Numbered from the stretch's first letter, positions 41,969-52,719 are shown. The stretch is DNA of 64,000 nt from Fibrobacterota bacterium (GCA_023436205.1 JAEZKC010000097.1:62001-126000); one strand, 5' to 3'. Made by a program: numbers and translations. Notes: generated from the letters alone by a model not told the origin.

Positions 41969-44900
41969 ATGAAAAGCCGCATTTTCCTATTTCTACTGGC
42001 AGCATTCAGTTCTGCATGGGCTCAGGTGACAGTACTTGAGAGCACACCCTCCCGTCTTGTGTTTCAGTGGGAGATTCAGGATTATAAAGTAAGTGATGAC
42101 GGTGGTCTGTCTCGTCTTTCCTTTACCGGAGAGAATATGGCCTGCGGAGGACCGGGAAAACCGCTTTTCCCTGCACGCTCAGTATATGCCGGAGTTCCTC
42201 AGGAGGGGGATGTTCACGTTTCTGTAAGTGTCCAGGACGTCCAGGAAGTGAGTCTGAAAAATGCTCCTGAAATATCCAGGTTTGAGGATGCTTTTGCACC
42301 GGTTTTCAGTCAGAAGTGGGTGAGTGAGCCTGTGTACTCAAATTTCCGCAATTATCGTTCTGTCAATCTTGCAGTGTGTCCCTTCTTGGATTTGGGCAAT
42401 AACCGAATTCAGGTGCTTAGAAAAGCGGTGATAACGATATCCTTCGGGAGATCGGTCCATACCGGTCGTACTTGGAAGCCTTCTGGGGATTACGAGCGCA
42501 TGGTAGCTCGTCTGCTGCTTAATTTCAATGTGGCTCAGGGCTGGGTAGTTTCCGGAAAGAGATTGCGTAAAACTGCAGAGAGTGATTTTCCATTTTCTTC
42601 CAATCAGAAACTTTACACATTCAGAGTTGGTGATGGTAACCGCAATTTGAATGAGACATCCATTAAAGAAAACGGAGTCGTGAAAATAAACGGAAGCCGT
42701 ATCAGATCACTGTTTGGAACAAACGTGAACACCGGATCTGTTTCCATTTATGCATCAGTGAAGGGAGAGTTGAATCAGGCTGTCCCCGAGGAGGGAAAGA
42801 TTCCTGCTGGAATCGATGAGATCCCTCTCCTCCGTTTTGATTTCAATGACAATGGTATTGTTGACAGTGAAGATTATTTTCTGGCCTACGTGAGTGGTTC
42901 AAGTGACTGGGGATATGATTCTTTCAAGCAGCAGTATGTAATGAATATAGATAAGTATGATGATTACCGTACGTACTGGCTTACTGTTAATTCGGGCAGT
43001 AGTGCCACTATGCAGAAATTCGTTCAGCCTCAGGGCAGTGCTGAGCCGTTGAATTATTTCGAAAATAACCTCTATCTTCGAAATCCACAGACTCTCTCCG
43101 AATCCAACAGGGAAGGTGGCACAACCTGGATCTGGAAGCGAATCGAGAGTGTTCATCCGGATACGACTCTGCTTTTAAATCTTCCCGGGTTGGAAAGAAA
43201 CATGCCCGGTGCGATCAATTTCATCAGGGGATCTGTATCCTACAGAGCGGGGATTCGTGCAACTTTAGGTTCAAGTCAATTATGTGAAGACTGCCGTTAC
43301 GATTGGTATCCGGTGAGCCGCTGGAATAGTGAATTGTTGAAAATCGGTTTTAAGGACATTACAGATCAAACCGGGTACTATGAACTTTCCGGAGTACATA
43401 TTCGATACATGCGTAAACTGGAGGTTGGCGGAAGCACTAAAAAACTGACTGTGTTTTCTATCAACAACACTAATATGGCACATTATCAGCTTCAGAAAGC
43501 TGATAATGACCTGGCATACATTTTCAGGGTGCCTGTGGATGAAAAACAGGTAAGCCTGGTGGACTCGCTGAGAAATCCACAAGGAGGGTACTTCTCCTGG
43601 ACCGATAGTGGAATGCAGGGAATCAGGTACATGGTGCTTAAAGAGAGCGAAGTTGTGGATATGAGCGATTCTTTGAAACTGGTTGATCAAAATGTTTCCA
43701 ATGCGCTGGTGATAAAGGATCTTCGGGATCAGCTGAACACAACGGATTATCTCATTGTCACCCATTCCGATTTTCTCTCTCAGGCCATCAAGCTTGCTGA
43801 ACACAAGAGAAAAATCGGTTTCAGCATGCCGAAAATTGTGTTGATAAACGATGTATATAACCAGTTCAGTGGCGGGAATACTGATCCCGTTGCTTTGAGA
43901 AATTTTTTCCTTTACGTTTACAGGAATTGGAACAAGGGTGCTGAATTATCATACGTTGTGCTGTTTGGCTCAGGACATTATGACTATAAGTTTTTCTCCA
44001 CTCACAATCCCAATTTCATCCCCACCGGGTATATCGGAAACAAATGCAGTGATGATTTTTTTGTTTTCCTAGATTCTCAATACTCGGTAGACAACCAGCA
44101 TGAAGGATATTATTTAATTGGCAGATTACCGGCAAAAAGTCAGAGTGAGGCATCCTCTATCGTGAATAAAATCATTGATGTGGAGGACCCGGATGTTGCC
44201 GAATACGATTCGTGGAGAAACCGGGTGGTGATGGCGGCCGATGATGATCAGCAGGGAACCAAATATGATGAGATTAATCGTATCTCCACCCCTCATCACG
44301 AATCTTCAGATCATGTGATAGCTGCTATAGAACAGCGTCGTCCATACATTGATGTAAGAAAGCTATACCTTTTTGAATATGAATGGAATGATCAGTATGC
44401 AAAACCGGGTGCAACCCGTGCCCTTTTGAATGAAATCAACAATGGTGCGGCAGCGGTTAATTGGTTCGGTCACGGCGCAAATGAGCAGTGGGCAGACGAG
44501 TTTCTCTTTACCAAAGAGGATGTTGTCGGATTATTCAACAGGAAACGTTATCCTTTGTTTTCAACCTTTTCCTGCTCAGTAGGTAAATTCGATTTGCCCA
44601 ATGACGAGTGTTTATCCGCGTTGCTTGTAAAACAGGCAGAAGCCGGAGCGATAGCAACAGTTTCGAGTACGCGTGAAGTGTATGCAAGTGAAAATGAGAA
44701 GCTGGCCATAGCCTTTTATGAATCCTTGTTCGATTCAACGGAAAATCTTTCTATAGGGGCAGCTCTCAAATTTGCAAAATCCAATTACCGCAGTCAGAAT
44801 AACCGAGCCTACGTGCTTCTAGGAGACCCATCTGTTACATTAATGCCTATTTCCCGAAGAATAGACCTCTCCTTAACAAGTCAGAATGGCAAAGCCCTTG

Positions 44901-45967
44901 ATACACTTAAGGCTTTGCAGGAGGTGAAGTTAAGCGGTCGTCTGATTGGGAAAGATGGCACACTTGATACTCGGTTTGGAGGTTCAGATGCATTTGTGCA
45001 ATTAACCCTTTATAATGCCCCCGACAGTACCAAAAGAAAGGACGGCGGGGCTTTTTCCGACCCTACATACGTGCTTCCGGGAATCCCTATATTCAGTTCG
45101 AAAGTGCCGGTTAAGAGTGGCTTGTTTGAGCAGACTGTTCTTGTTCCGATGAGCCTTTCGTTTAACAAACCCGGAGTTAAGCTGACTGCTTATGCCTGGA
45201 GTGATTCCTCGGTGGGTGCGGGTTGCAAGGACAGCCTTATTTTTAATGGAACCGAGTCCAGAGATATTACTGATACAACCGGACCACGAGTCAGTATTCG
45301 TCCAGTTTACAATTCACAGACCATGGATCAGGCTGGCCTCTTTGTCAAAAACCGAATCACATCTCGTCTGCCTCTTAAGTGTGAATTGAGCATATTTGAT
45401 GAAAGTGGAATTAATGTGGTGGGGGCGGGGCCTGATGAAGGAATGGGAATGGAAGTCAAGGGGGCGCTTTCAAAACGGGCCATAAATCATCTCTTTCAGT
45501 TTTCTGAAGGTGATTTCAGACGGGGCGTGGCTGTTCTTAATTTCGAAGAGGGATCACTTGAAACAGGAACACACAATCTGATGATCAGTGCTCAGGACCT
45601 GCTTGGTAATATTTCCCAAACTTCCATAACTCTTGAAGTTCTTGATGAGTTTTCAGTCAAACTTGACCATTGCATGAACGTTCCTAATCCGGTGCGTATG
45701 GGACAGGATACTCGTTTCTATTTTTATCATTCCAGCACCGATCAGAGCATGGATTTGACTATTACCATAAAAGTGTATACTTTGGGGGGACGGCTTTTGA
45801 AGATTATCAGGAACCCTCAAAACGGTGAAGCCTGGGTACCTAGAGATGAAAAAGGGAATCTGCTGACTCCAAACGTGTACCTGTATCAGGTTACAGCCAC
45901 TGCGCCCGGACTGGGCAAGAGTACAAAGAGTAAGATTAAAAAGCTGGTTATTCACCCGCCGCGGTGA
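41969..45967 (+). CDS. C25 gingipain-like (PorU-type) cysteine protease, copy 1
   Basis: A 1332-residue exported protein with a signal peptide (cut after SSAWAQ). A long N-terminal beta-rich propeptide-like region is followed by the peptidase C25 domain with catalytic His835 in WFGHGANEQWADE and Cys869 in FSCSVGKFD. The C-terminal FlgD-like Ig domain has YTLGGRLLKIIRNPQNGE and LLTPNVYLYQV. This architecture is that of PorU, the sortase-like protease of type IX secretion. It is paralogous to the next gene and ends at a terminator. Confidence 0.85.
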   Translation: MKSRIFLFLLAAFSSAWAQVTVLESTPSRLVFQWEIQDYKVSDDGGLSRLSFTGENMACGGPGKPLFPARSVYAGVPQEGDVHVSVSVQDVQEVSLKNAPEISRFEDAFAPVFSQKWVSEPVYSNFRNYRSVNLAVCPFLDLGNNRIQVLRKAVITISFGRSVHTGRTWKPSGDYERMVARLLLNFNVAQGWVVSGKRLRKTAESDFPFSSNQKLYTFRVGDGNRNLNETSIKENGVVKINGSRIRSLFGTNVNTGSVSIYASVKGELNQAVPEEGKIPAGIDEIPLLRFDFNDNGIVDSEDYFLAYVSGSSDWGYDSFKQQYVMNIDKYDDYRTYWLTVNSGSSATMQKFVQPQGSAEPLNYFENNLYLRNPQTLSESNREGGTTWIWKRIESVHPDTTLLLNLPGLERNMPGAINFIRGSVSYRAGIRATLGSSQLCEDCRYDWYPVSRWNSELLKIGFKDITDQTGYYELSGVHIRYMRKLEVGGSTKKLTVFSINNTNMAHYQLQKADNDLAYIFRVPVDEKQVSLVDSLRNPQGGYFSWTDSGMQGIRYMVLKESEVVDMSDSLKLVDQNVSNALVIKDLRDQLNTTDYLIVTHSDFLSQAIKLAEHKRKIGFSMPKIVLINDVYNQFSGGNTDPVALRNFFLYVYRNWNKGAELSYVVLFGSGHYDYKFFSTHNPNFIPTGYIGNKCSDDFFVFLDSQYSVDNQHEGYYLIGRLPAKSQSEASSIVNKIIDVEDPDVAEYDSWRNRVVMAADDDQQGTKYDEINRISTPHHESSDHVIAAIEQRRPYIDVRKLYLFEYEWNDQYAKPGATRALLNEINNGAAAVNWFGHGANEQWADEFLFTKEDVVGLFNRKRYPLFSTFSCSVGKFDLPNDECLSALLVKQAEAGAIATVSSTREVYASENEKLAIAFYESLFDSTENLSIGAALKFAKSNYRSQNNRAYVLLGDPSVTLMPISRRIDLSLTSQNGKALDTLKALQEVKLSGRLIGKDGTLDTRFGGSDAFVQLTLYNAPDSTKRKDGGAFSDPTYVLPGIPIFSSKVPVKSGLFEQTVLVPMSLSFNKPGVKLTAYAWSDSSVGAGCKDSLIFNGTESRDITDTTGPRVSIRPVYNSQTMDQAGLFVKNRITSRLPLKCELSIFDESGINVVGAGPDEGMGMEVKGALSKRAINHLFQFSEGDFRRGVAVLNFEEGSLETGTHNLMISAQDLLGNISQTSITLEVLDEFSVKLDHCMNVPNPVRMGQDTRFYFYHSSTDQSMDLTITIKVYTLGGRLLKIIRNPQNGEAWVPRDEKGNLLTPNVYLYQVTATAPGLGKSTKSKIKKLVIHPPR

Positions 45968-45983
45968 GTCTAAAAAAAGTATG

Positions 45984-46009
45984 AGGCGCAATAAAGCGCC
46001 TTTTTCTTT
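45984..46009 (+). terminator. intrinsic terminator between C25 paralogues
   Basis: AGGCGC / GCGCCT stem, loop AATAAA, then TTTTTCTTT. Confidence 0.85.
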
Positions 46010-46087
46010 CTCTGCAATAATTCATTCAATAGAACGTATTCAGGTTAATTTCCGCATTCACTTCACCCTTAAGCGGATAACCGGATT

Positions 46088-49000
46088 GTGAAACGTTTAC
46101 TACTGCTATTCTGCATCTGCCTCCCTTCTTTCTCTACTCCTTTAAAGGTAGTGGAAAGTACTGCTTCTGAACTGGTCCTTGAGTGGGAACTTGAGTCCTG
46201 GGATACCTCCTCTGTGGAGAATAACGGCGTACCTGTCACTACCTTGTTCTTCGAAGATGCATCTGTATTTGCAGAAAATTTCAGACCGTCTCTTCCCGCT
46301 TACATTACTAATTTCGGAGTCCCTCAGAATGGCAGTGTCCAGATTTCCTGCGATGTGCAGCTGGTAGAGACAATACAACTTAACAATAGTGTCAATCTGA
46401 CCAGTAAGCAATCAGAAAATGGCTATTCCTTTACTCAGCCCTGGATCAGTGACCCGGAGTACACTTTTTTCAGATCTTACAGAACGGCATCCGTGGCGAT
46501 TTGTCCCTTTAGAGTATTGGATGGTAAAAGAGTTCTGGTACTCAAGAAAGCTCGATTTACAGTTCTGTTTGGTTCTTCCGGTCAGATTACAAATTCCAGC
46601 CCACCTTCGGATTATGAAAAAGCTTTAAGCAGGTTACTTGTAAACTATAAGGTGGCACGAGGCTGGAAATCCGAACCTTCCCGTTTGAGAAAAAGCCAAT
46701 CAGAATCCGCCTATCCGTTTTCAGCAGATCAGAAGTTGTTTACATTCCAGATAGGTGATGGGCACAAGGATTTCAATGAGGGCTCAGCAAAGGAAAACGG
46801 ACTAATTCGTCTGAATGGAAGTCGCTTACGGGAACTTTTCGGAGGAAGTCTGAAGATCGGTTCCGTTGCACTCTATGCTTCTTCCAAAAACGAAATGGAT
46901 ATGACTGTACCAGATTCAGGCATTCCGTCGGGTGTTGAAGAGATTCCACTTATGAGGTTTGATCTGAATGGTAATGGTTTAGTCGATCCAGGTGATTACT
47001 TTCTAGCGTATGTAAGCGGTACTTCCGACTGGTGCTATGATTCAAATTTGAAGAGCTGGAGTTTTAGAATTAACAGGTATGATGATTACCGCACATATTG
47101 GCTTACAAGCAATACTATGGGGCAAGCAGCAGAAGTACAGAAGATAAAGCAGCCGGAAGTTCCTTCAAAAACTATAACCAGTTTTCTGCAAATCGACTAT
47201 TATCGTAACCCAGAAGTCCTTAGCAGATACAAGGATACTGTTGCTGAAGGCAATCTCAATTGGGTGTGGGCCAGATTGAATGATTATAAACCGCAAATCG
47301 AATTGCTGGCCCAGACTTCTGACTTCAAGAAAAGAGTCCCTTTTGAGATGCGTTTTGATGGGTATTCATGGGATTATTCAAAATTTACTGTAAGTGTCAA
47401 TATCGGTGCAAATGTCTTGTCCCAAAGCATAAATGATGATTGGCAAAGGTATGAATCATGGACCGGGGGGCCGCTCAGTCTAAAGTTTAAGAATAAAACA
47501 AGTGATACAACTCTTTACTATGAAGTAAGAGGGTTGCAATTGCGTTATCATAAACCGGTTTGCCTTGATAGCAATATTACAACTCTGACTTTTTTTTCTG
47601 ATACAGGAGCATCAGTGGTGCAATATGAATTAGGCAAATCAAATTCAAAGCTGACATATCTTTTTCGGTTGAATCAAAGTGACTCAGATGTTGCTCTAAT
47701 AGACTCCTTCAGAACCGTTTCTGATGGTATGTATTCCTGGAGGGACAGCGCAGGACTGGGATTTCGCTACTTTATTGTTGATTCCAGTTCCATAAAAGAG
47801 GTAAATGATTTTAATGTGGTGAAAAGTGCGAAAAATGATCCACTGATCATTAATGATCTTCGCAGTACCATCAATTTTGCTGATTACCTTATTGTAACAC
47901 ACTCTGACCTTCTAGTGGCTGCATTACAGCTTGCAGAGCATAAGAAAAGCATGGGATTTAACAACCCCGCGGTTGTTTTGATTGGTGACATTTACAATCA
48001 GTTCTCTGGTGGAAATCAAGACCCGACAGCACTCAGAAATTTCCTTATGTATGTATATTTAAACTGGAATAGAGGCGACCAGCTTTCATTTATTAGTCTT
48101 TTGGGTTCTGGTCATTATGATTATAAGGGGATTCGAACTGTTTCAAAGAGTTTCATTCCCACCGCGTATTTTGAGAATAATGAGGAAATATATTGTTCAG
48201 ATGATTTCTTCACTGTTTTTGACCATGGCAAGGATCCCAAAGATCAGTATCTTCCATCTTTTTATCTGGGGAGATTGCCAGCGAAAAATCTTTCTGAAGC
48301 GCAATCAATGGTAAAGAAGATCAGGGAGATTGAGAGCCCGGATGATGCTGATTTCGGATCATGGCGTAACAGGGTGATTTTATGTGCCGATGATGATGTG
48401 CAGGGGAGTAAACAAGATCCAATATTGTTTCATCATTCTCAATCGGATGCTTTAGCCCAAAGAATCGAATTTGTCAGGCCTTCTGTCGATATAAGAAAAA
48501 TTCATCTTTTTGAATACCCGATGAATGAGCAGTTTTTGAAACCGGCCGCAACAAGGGCACTAGTTAATGAGGTGGGAAACGGAGCTCTGGCAGTGAACTG
48601 GATTGGTCACGGGTCACTAGATCAATGGGCGGATGAGTTTTTTATGTCAAAGGAAACGGTGGCAGGTTTTCCCGGTCAGAATAAGCGCTATCCGGTGTTT
48701 ACATCCTTCAGCTGCTCTGTGGGGAAATTTGATGTTCCAGATAAAGATTGTGTTTCAGAATTACTCGTTAAGCAGCCCGGGGCGGGGGCAATAGCTTCAA
48801 TAGCCAGTACCCGTTTATCATCTGCCTGGAGTAACTCGGCTCTGGCGTTGAATTTTTATGATCAGTTATTCAAATTTGATTCCTGTATCAGTCTGGGCGG
48901 AGCTTTTTGGGTGGCGAAAGCTGGATGCAAATGGGAAAACACACATAAGTATTCATTTTTGGGTGATCCATCTATACAGTTGACTGGCTTAAAAAGAGAA

Positions 49001-50110
49001 CTTGATGTTCAGATTACAAATTCCGGAAGGACTCTCGATACCCTCAAAGCTCTTCAGAAAGTGAAGATTAAGGGCAGGGTTACTCATTCTGGAATAATCG
49101 ACAGTCAATTTGGAAGAGATGGTGCTGCCTTTGCACAGGTGAGCTTGTTTGCCCCGCCTGAAAGTACTTCCAGAAAGGATGGTGGCACATACAGTCAGCC
49201 CAGGTATACACTTCAGAGGCGTCTTCTTTACAGTTCAACAATTCCAGTCAAGGATGGAGCGTTTGAACAGGAAGTACTGCTTCCGATGAACGTCCCCTTT
49301 AACAATCCGGATGTGAAGCTTACTGCCTACGCCTATTCAAAATCCCTTACCGCCGCAGCAAGCATAGAAGGATTGGTTTTCTCCGGAAGTGATCAGCAGG
49401 GAGATTCAGATTCTATTGGGCCTCGTATCAGTGTGCGACCAGTATATAACTCTGAAAAGATGGATAACGCCGGGTTGTTCGTTACAAATCGCATCATTTC
49501 GCAGTTGCCGCTTCAGTTTGAAATCAGAATGTATGATGAAAACGGAATCAATACTTCCGGATTAGGACCAGATGAAGGGATATCCTGGGAGGTGGAGAAT
49601 GCGATTTCCCGAAAATCGATCAATAATTATCAGTTCTTTGAAGGGGATTATCGTCACCTGGTTGCGGTGGTCACTCTGAAGGAGGGAGATATCCAGGCAG
49701 GAAATCACGATTTGGTTATAACTGCTCAGGACCAGCTGGGAAATTTATCCCGAGCGAAAATCAAACTTGAGATCCTTGATATGCTGGGGCTTCATCTGGA
49801 CCATGTCTTCAATATACCCAATCCCATGCGGATGGGGAAAGGAACTCGCTTTTACTTTTACCAGAGTCTAAATGAGGCTTATTCTTCGTACGATCCGCAG
49901 ATTACTATAAAAATTTACAGCTTGGGTGGAAGGCTGCTGAAGATAATCAGAAATGTGTCAAACGGTGAATTCTGGGATGGACGTGATGAGAGGGGAAATC
50001 TGCTTACTCCTAACGTGTATTTGTATCAGGTAATGGCCAAGTATCCCACTTATCAGAGAGAGGAGACGAAAAGCAGAGTAAAAAAGCTGGTAGTGCATCC
50101 GCCCAAATAG
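46088..50110 (+). CDS. C25 gingipain-like (PorU-type) cysteine protease, copy 2
   Basis: A 1340-residue tandem paralogue of the preceding gene, alignable along its whole length. It has a signal peptide, beta-rich N-terminal region, C25 domain with His841 (NWIGHGSLDQWADE) and Cys876 (FSCSVGKFD), and a FlgD-like C-terminal domain (YSLGGRLLKIIRN). The start is GTG at 46088 without a strong ribosome binding site. Both catalytic residues are kept, so neither copy looks dead. The separating terminator implies its own promoter. Confidence 0.85.
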   Translation: MKRLLLLFCICLPSFSTPLKVVESTASELVLEWELESWDTSSVENNGVPVTTLFFEDASVFAENFRPSLPAYITNFGVPQNGSVQISCDVQLVETIQLNNSVNLTSKQSENGYSFTQPWISDPEYTFFRSYRTASVAICPFRVLDGKRVLVLKKARFTVLFGSSGQITNSSPPSDYEKALSRLLVNYKVARGWKSEPSRLRKSQSESAYPFSADQKLFTFQIGDGHKDFNEGSAKENGLIRLNGSRLRELFGGSLKIGSVALYASSKNEMDMTVPDSGIPSGVEEIPLMRFDLNGNGLVDPGDYFLAYVSGTSDWCYDSNLKSWSFRINRYDDYRTYWLTSNTMGQAAEVQKIKQPEVPSKTITSFLQIDYYRNPEVLSRYKDTVAEGNLNWVWARLNDYKPQIELLAQTSDFKKRVPFEMRFDGYSWDYSKFTVSVNIGANVLSQSINDDWQRYESWTGGPLSLKFKNKTSDTTLYYEVRGLQLRYHKPVCLDSNITTLTFFSDTGASVVQYELGKSNSKLTYLFRLNQSDSDVALIDSFRTVSDGMYSWRDSAGLGFRYFIVDSSSIKEVNDFNVVKSAKNDPLIINDLRSTINFADYLIVTHSDLLVAALQLAEHKKSMGFNNPAVVLIGDIYNQFSGGNQDPTALRNFLMYVYLNWNRGDQLSFISLLGSGHYDYKGIRTVSKSFIPTAYFENNEEIYCSDDFFTVFDHGKDPKDQYLPSFYLGRLPAKNLSEAQSMVKKIREIESPDDADFGSWRNRVILCADDDVQGSKQDPILFHHSQSDALAQRIEFVRPSVDIRKIHLFEYPMNEQFLKPAATRALVNEVGNGALAVNWIGHGSLDQWADEFFMSKETVAGFPGQNKRYPVFTSFSCSVGKFDVPDKDCVSELLVKQPGAGAIASIASTRLSSAWSNSALALNFYDQLFKFDSCISLGGAFWVAKAGCKWENTHKYSFLGDPSIQLTGLKRELDVQITNSGRTLDTLKALQKVKIKGRVTHSGIIDSQFGRDGAAFAQVSLFAPPESTSRKDGGTYSQPRYTLQRRLLYSSTIPVKDGAFEQEVLLPMNVPFNNPDVKLTAYAYSKSLTAAASIEGLVFSGSDQQGDSDSIGPRISVRPVYNSEKMDNAGLFVTNRIISQLPLQFEIRMYDENGINTSGLGPDEGISWEVENAISRKSINNYQFFEGDYRHLVAVVTLKEGDIQAGNHDLVITAQDQLGNLSRAKIKLEILDMLGLHLDHVFNIPNPMRMGKGTRFYFYQSLNEAYSSYDPQITIKIYSLGGRLLKIIRNVSNGEFWDGRDERGNLLTPNVYLYQVMAKYPTYQREETKSRVKKLVVHPPK

Positions 50111-50111
50111 G

Positions 50112-50145
50112 CCGTGTTCCTGCTTGAATAGGGCTAGGAACACGG
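50112..50145. terminator. hairpin between convergent genes
   Basis: 10-bp arms CCGTGTTCCT / AGGAACACGG around a 14-base loop, directly after the second C25 gene. No T-run on either strand. Confidence 0.45.
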
Positions 50146-50159
50146 AAATCGGCGAAATG

Positions 50160-50831
50160 CTACATGGCAATAAAAGAGAAAATTATATCAAGAAAAGCCC
50201 CTACATTCGGATCGTGTTCAACATTGAACTCTTCGATTTCCACTCCAATGTCAAAATTTAGAAATGGAATTGCCGGGGGATGAATTCTGAATCCTCCAAT
50301 TGTTTGAAGATAAAGGCCTCCGTCATTTTCATGGGTATCCACAGATGAACCGATTTCCCAGATAAAAGACCATACATCAATAGGAGTGAACATCATACCT
50401 AAATCTAAACCTAAAGAAATTCTATCACCTATTTGAGTGTGAGGTGTGATGACCATTTCCATATTTCCTGACTGCATTACCCCGTATGATAAAAACAGTC
50501 CAAGTCGCTTATCATTTGCATGGATGCCATGAGGCCCGAATTCAACAAAACTGCTGGCAAGTCCGCCACCGATGGAAAGGTTATCTGCAAGCCCGAACTT
50601 GGCACCTAAGTTTATTCTGCCTACGTTGTCGACTACAGACGCCTGCAGTTGCATGTTTCCGGGAAAAGCATAAGAGAACTCATGCAACCCTATCACCATG
50701 TGGTTGGGCGGATTAACATTGGCTTTGGGTGTGTAAAAATAGTGTGTTGGTTCTGCTGGTCGGATAGTGACATTTTTTGCCGATACTGCGATAGTCAGAA
50801 GTCCTACTGCCAGAATAGCTTTCTTTAACAT
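50160..50831 (-). CDS. exported beta-barrel-like protein
   Basis: A 223-residue protein with a signal peptide (cut after TIAVSA). The mature part alternates strands and turns (RINLGAKFGLADNLSIGGGLAS, RISLGLDLGMMF), ending in a hydrophobic strand, consistent with a small outer-membrane barrel. AAAGGA precedes the ATG. It converges on the second C25 protease gene and is divergent from the HAD gene. No family recognised. Confidence 0.7.
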   Translation of the reverse strand: MLKKAILAVGLLTIAVSAKNVTIRPAEPTHYFYTPKANVNPPNHMVIGLHEFSYAFPGNMQLQASVVDNVGRINLGAKFGLADNLSIGGGLASSFVEFGPHGIHANDKRLGLFLSYGVMQSGNMEMVITPHTQIGDRISLGLDLGMMFTPIDVWSFIWEIGSSVDTHENDGGLYLQTIGGFRIHPPAIPFLNFDIGVEIEEFNVEHDPNVGAFLDIIFSFIAM

Positions 50832-50978
50832 GGCCGATCCTTTAGTTTTAGGGAATTATTATCAAATTGAACTATTTTAGTGTTAAAGTGACATCGCCAA
50901 GTTCTTTTAAACTTGGTCGAACACTAATGATACATTCTTTGCACTTCAAACTTTCAATATCATGAAATGTAATAAAAA

Positions 50979-51683
50979 ATGAATCCCGGTGCCAAAAAAG
51001 CTGTGTTTTTCGATGCTGCAGGTACACTTTTTTATCCTTTTCCCTCTGTTGGGGAAATATATGCAGACTTTGCCCGGAAATACGGCATGACGGTGAAGGC
51101 CCTGGATGTCGGGAAAGCGTTCAAGTGTGAATTTGAGCACAGAGAGGGACTAAGATCACTGGAAGACAGTGGGGGAGAGGAGCAGGAGAAGGCCTGGTGG
51201 AGAGAACTGGTCATTTCGGTTATTTCTCAAATTAGCCCATTAAGAGACTTTGAGGCCTTTTTTGAGGAACTTTACTCTTATTTTGCCACAGAAAAAGCCT
51301 GGCGTTTTTACCCGGATACCTTGATAACTCTACACAGATTAAAATCAAAAAATGTCATTATGGGTGTGATCAGCAACTGGGATTCTCGTCTCTATTCCGT
51401 CTGCAGCAGCATGGGACTGAACGATTTCTTTTCATTCATCCTGCCTTCTTCATCGGTTGGATTTGCCAAGCCCTCACAGAAGATTTTTCAAATGGCTTTG
51501 AAATGTGCAGGTGTGAATGCATTTGAGGCATTGCATGTGGGAGACAATCTGGAAAATGACTATGCCGGGGGGCTGGCTGCCGGAATCGATGCTCTATTAA
51601 TTGATAGAGAGGGGAATACCGAACACGATGCATCCGTGTCGGTAATCCGTTCTTTGACAGAAATTATCAGTTTTACGGGATAA
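50979..51683 (+). CDS. HAD-superfamily hydrolase (REG-2/HDHD3-like)
   Basis: A 234-residue cytoplasmic HAD-IA phosphatase-like enzyme. Motif I is FFDAAGT with nucleophile Asp12; the usual second Asp is Ala, as in the DREG-2 subgroup. Motif II is VISNWDSR, motif III Lys in GFAKPSQKIF, and motif IV HVGDNLENDYAGG. The substrate is unknown. There is no clear ribosome binding site. Its last 11 bases overlap the end of obg on the opposite strand. Confidence 0.8.
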   Translation: MNPGAKKAVFFDAAGTLFYPFPSVGEIYADFARKYGMTVKALDVGKAFKCEFEHREGLRSLEDSGGEEQEKAWWRELVISVISQISPLRDFEAFFEELYSYFATEKAWRFYPDTLITLHRLKSKNVIMGVISNWDSRLYSVCSSMGLNDFFSFILPSSSVGFAKPSQKIFQMALKCAGVNAFEALHVGDNLENDYAGGLAAGIDALLIDREGNTEHDASVSVIRSLTEIISFTG

Positions 51684-52680
51684 ATTCGTTTTGTACTGTG
51701 TCTTCCACGCTTTCGGAAAGCATGCCGGTAATTTTTTCCAGAACCGCCTCGATCCCCTCTCCTGTAACGGCAGACATTTTCAGCCATTCGGGAGGGACAT
51801 CTGGACTGTTCTCTTCAGTAATCAGGTCGCATTTGGTAAGTATAAAGCATTTGGGTTTCTGTGCAAGATGTGTACTGTAATGATTCAGTTCGTTAAGGAG
51901 AATATCAGCATCCCTGATAGGGTCCTCAGATGTGGACTCCACCATTATGGCTAAAACCCTTGTACGTTCGATATGGCGTAGAAATCGGATTCCGAGGCCT
52001 TTCCCTTTATGGCAATCCTCAATCAGTCCCGGGATATCAGCTACTACAAAAGATGATCCATAAGGCTGGTTTTTAGGTTTCACGATACCCAGATGCGGCT
52101 CCTTGGTTGTAAACGGATAATCGGCCACTTTGGGACGTGCCTGGGAAATACGTGTCAAGAGAGTTGATTTTCCGGCATTGGGTCTCCCCACGAGACCTAC
52201 ATCTGCGAGTACTTTCAAGACAAGGCGCAACTTCTTTTCCTCACCGGGTTTCCCCGGTTCGCAAAACTCCGGATTAGGGTTGCGTAGTGAGACTAGCGCT
52301 GCATTGCCTCTTCCGCCTCTTCCTCCACGTGCGATAAGCTCTTTCTGGCCGTCACGGAGGCAGTCCACCATCAGTTCGCCGTTGCTTTCATCATAGATGA
52401 TAGTGCCCAGAGGAACTGGAATTATAACATCCTCACCGCATCGACCGGTCTGGTTTTTACCTTTACCGTGTGCACCTCGTTCTGCTTTGTAATGATGGCG
52501 GTACGCCACATCCTGCAAGGTGTGGATCTGCTTTGAGCCGACCAGATATATCTGACCGCCTCTGCCGCCATCCCCTCCGTCGGGTTTGCCCTTCGGTTTG
52601 TACTTCATGCTTTCATAGGAGTGGCAGCCATTACCGCCATCTCCCGCTTTAACATCAATTTTTGTTTCGTCAATAAACAT
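51673..52680 (-). CDS. obg: GTPase Obg/CgtA
   Basis: An essential GTPase linked to 50S ribosome maturation and stress. 335 residues: the N-terminal glycine-rich Obg fold (DETKIDVKAGDGGNGCHS through GGRGGRGNAALVS, residues 1-157) is followed by the G domain with P-loop GRPNAGKST at about 165-173, G3 DIPGL and G4 TKCD. No extra C-terminal OCT domain. The ATG at 52680 matches the conserved N-terminus; a GTG at 52710 is possible. Head-to-tail with the FmdB gene. Confidence 0.93.
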   Translation of the reverse strand: MFIDETKIDVKAGDGGNGCHSYESMKYKPKGKPDGGDGGRGGQIYLVGSKQIHTLQDVAYRHHYKAERGAHGKGKNQTGRCGEDVIIPVPLGTIIYDESNGELMVDCLRDGQKELIARGGRGGRGNAALVSLRNPNPEFCEPGKPGEEKKLRLVLKVLADVGLVGRPNAGKSTLLTRISQARPKVADYPFTTKEPHLGIVKPKNQPYGSSFVVADIPGLIEDCHKGKGLGIRFLRHIERTRVLAIMVESTSEDPIRDADILLNELNHYSTHLAQKPKCFILTKCDLITEENSPDVPPEWLKMSAVTGEGIEAVLEKITGMLSESVEDTVQNEFIP

Positions 52681-52719
52681 TTTAAAGCCGATCAGGGTGA
52701 ATCGCTTCACCCGTGAAAA

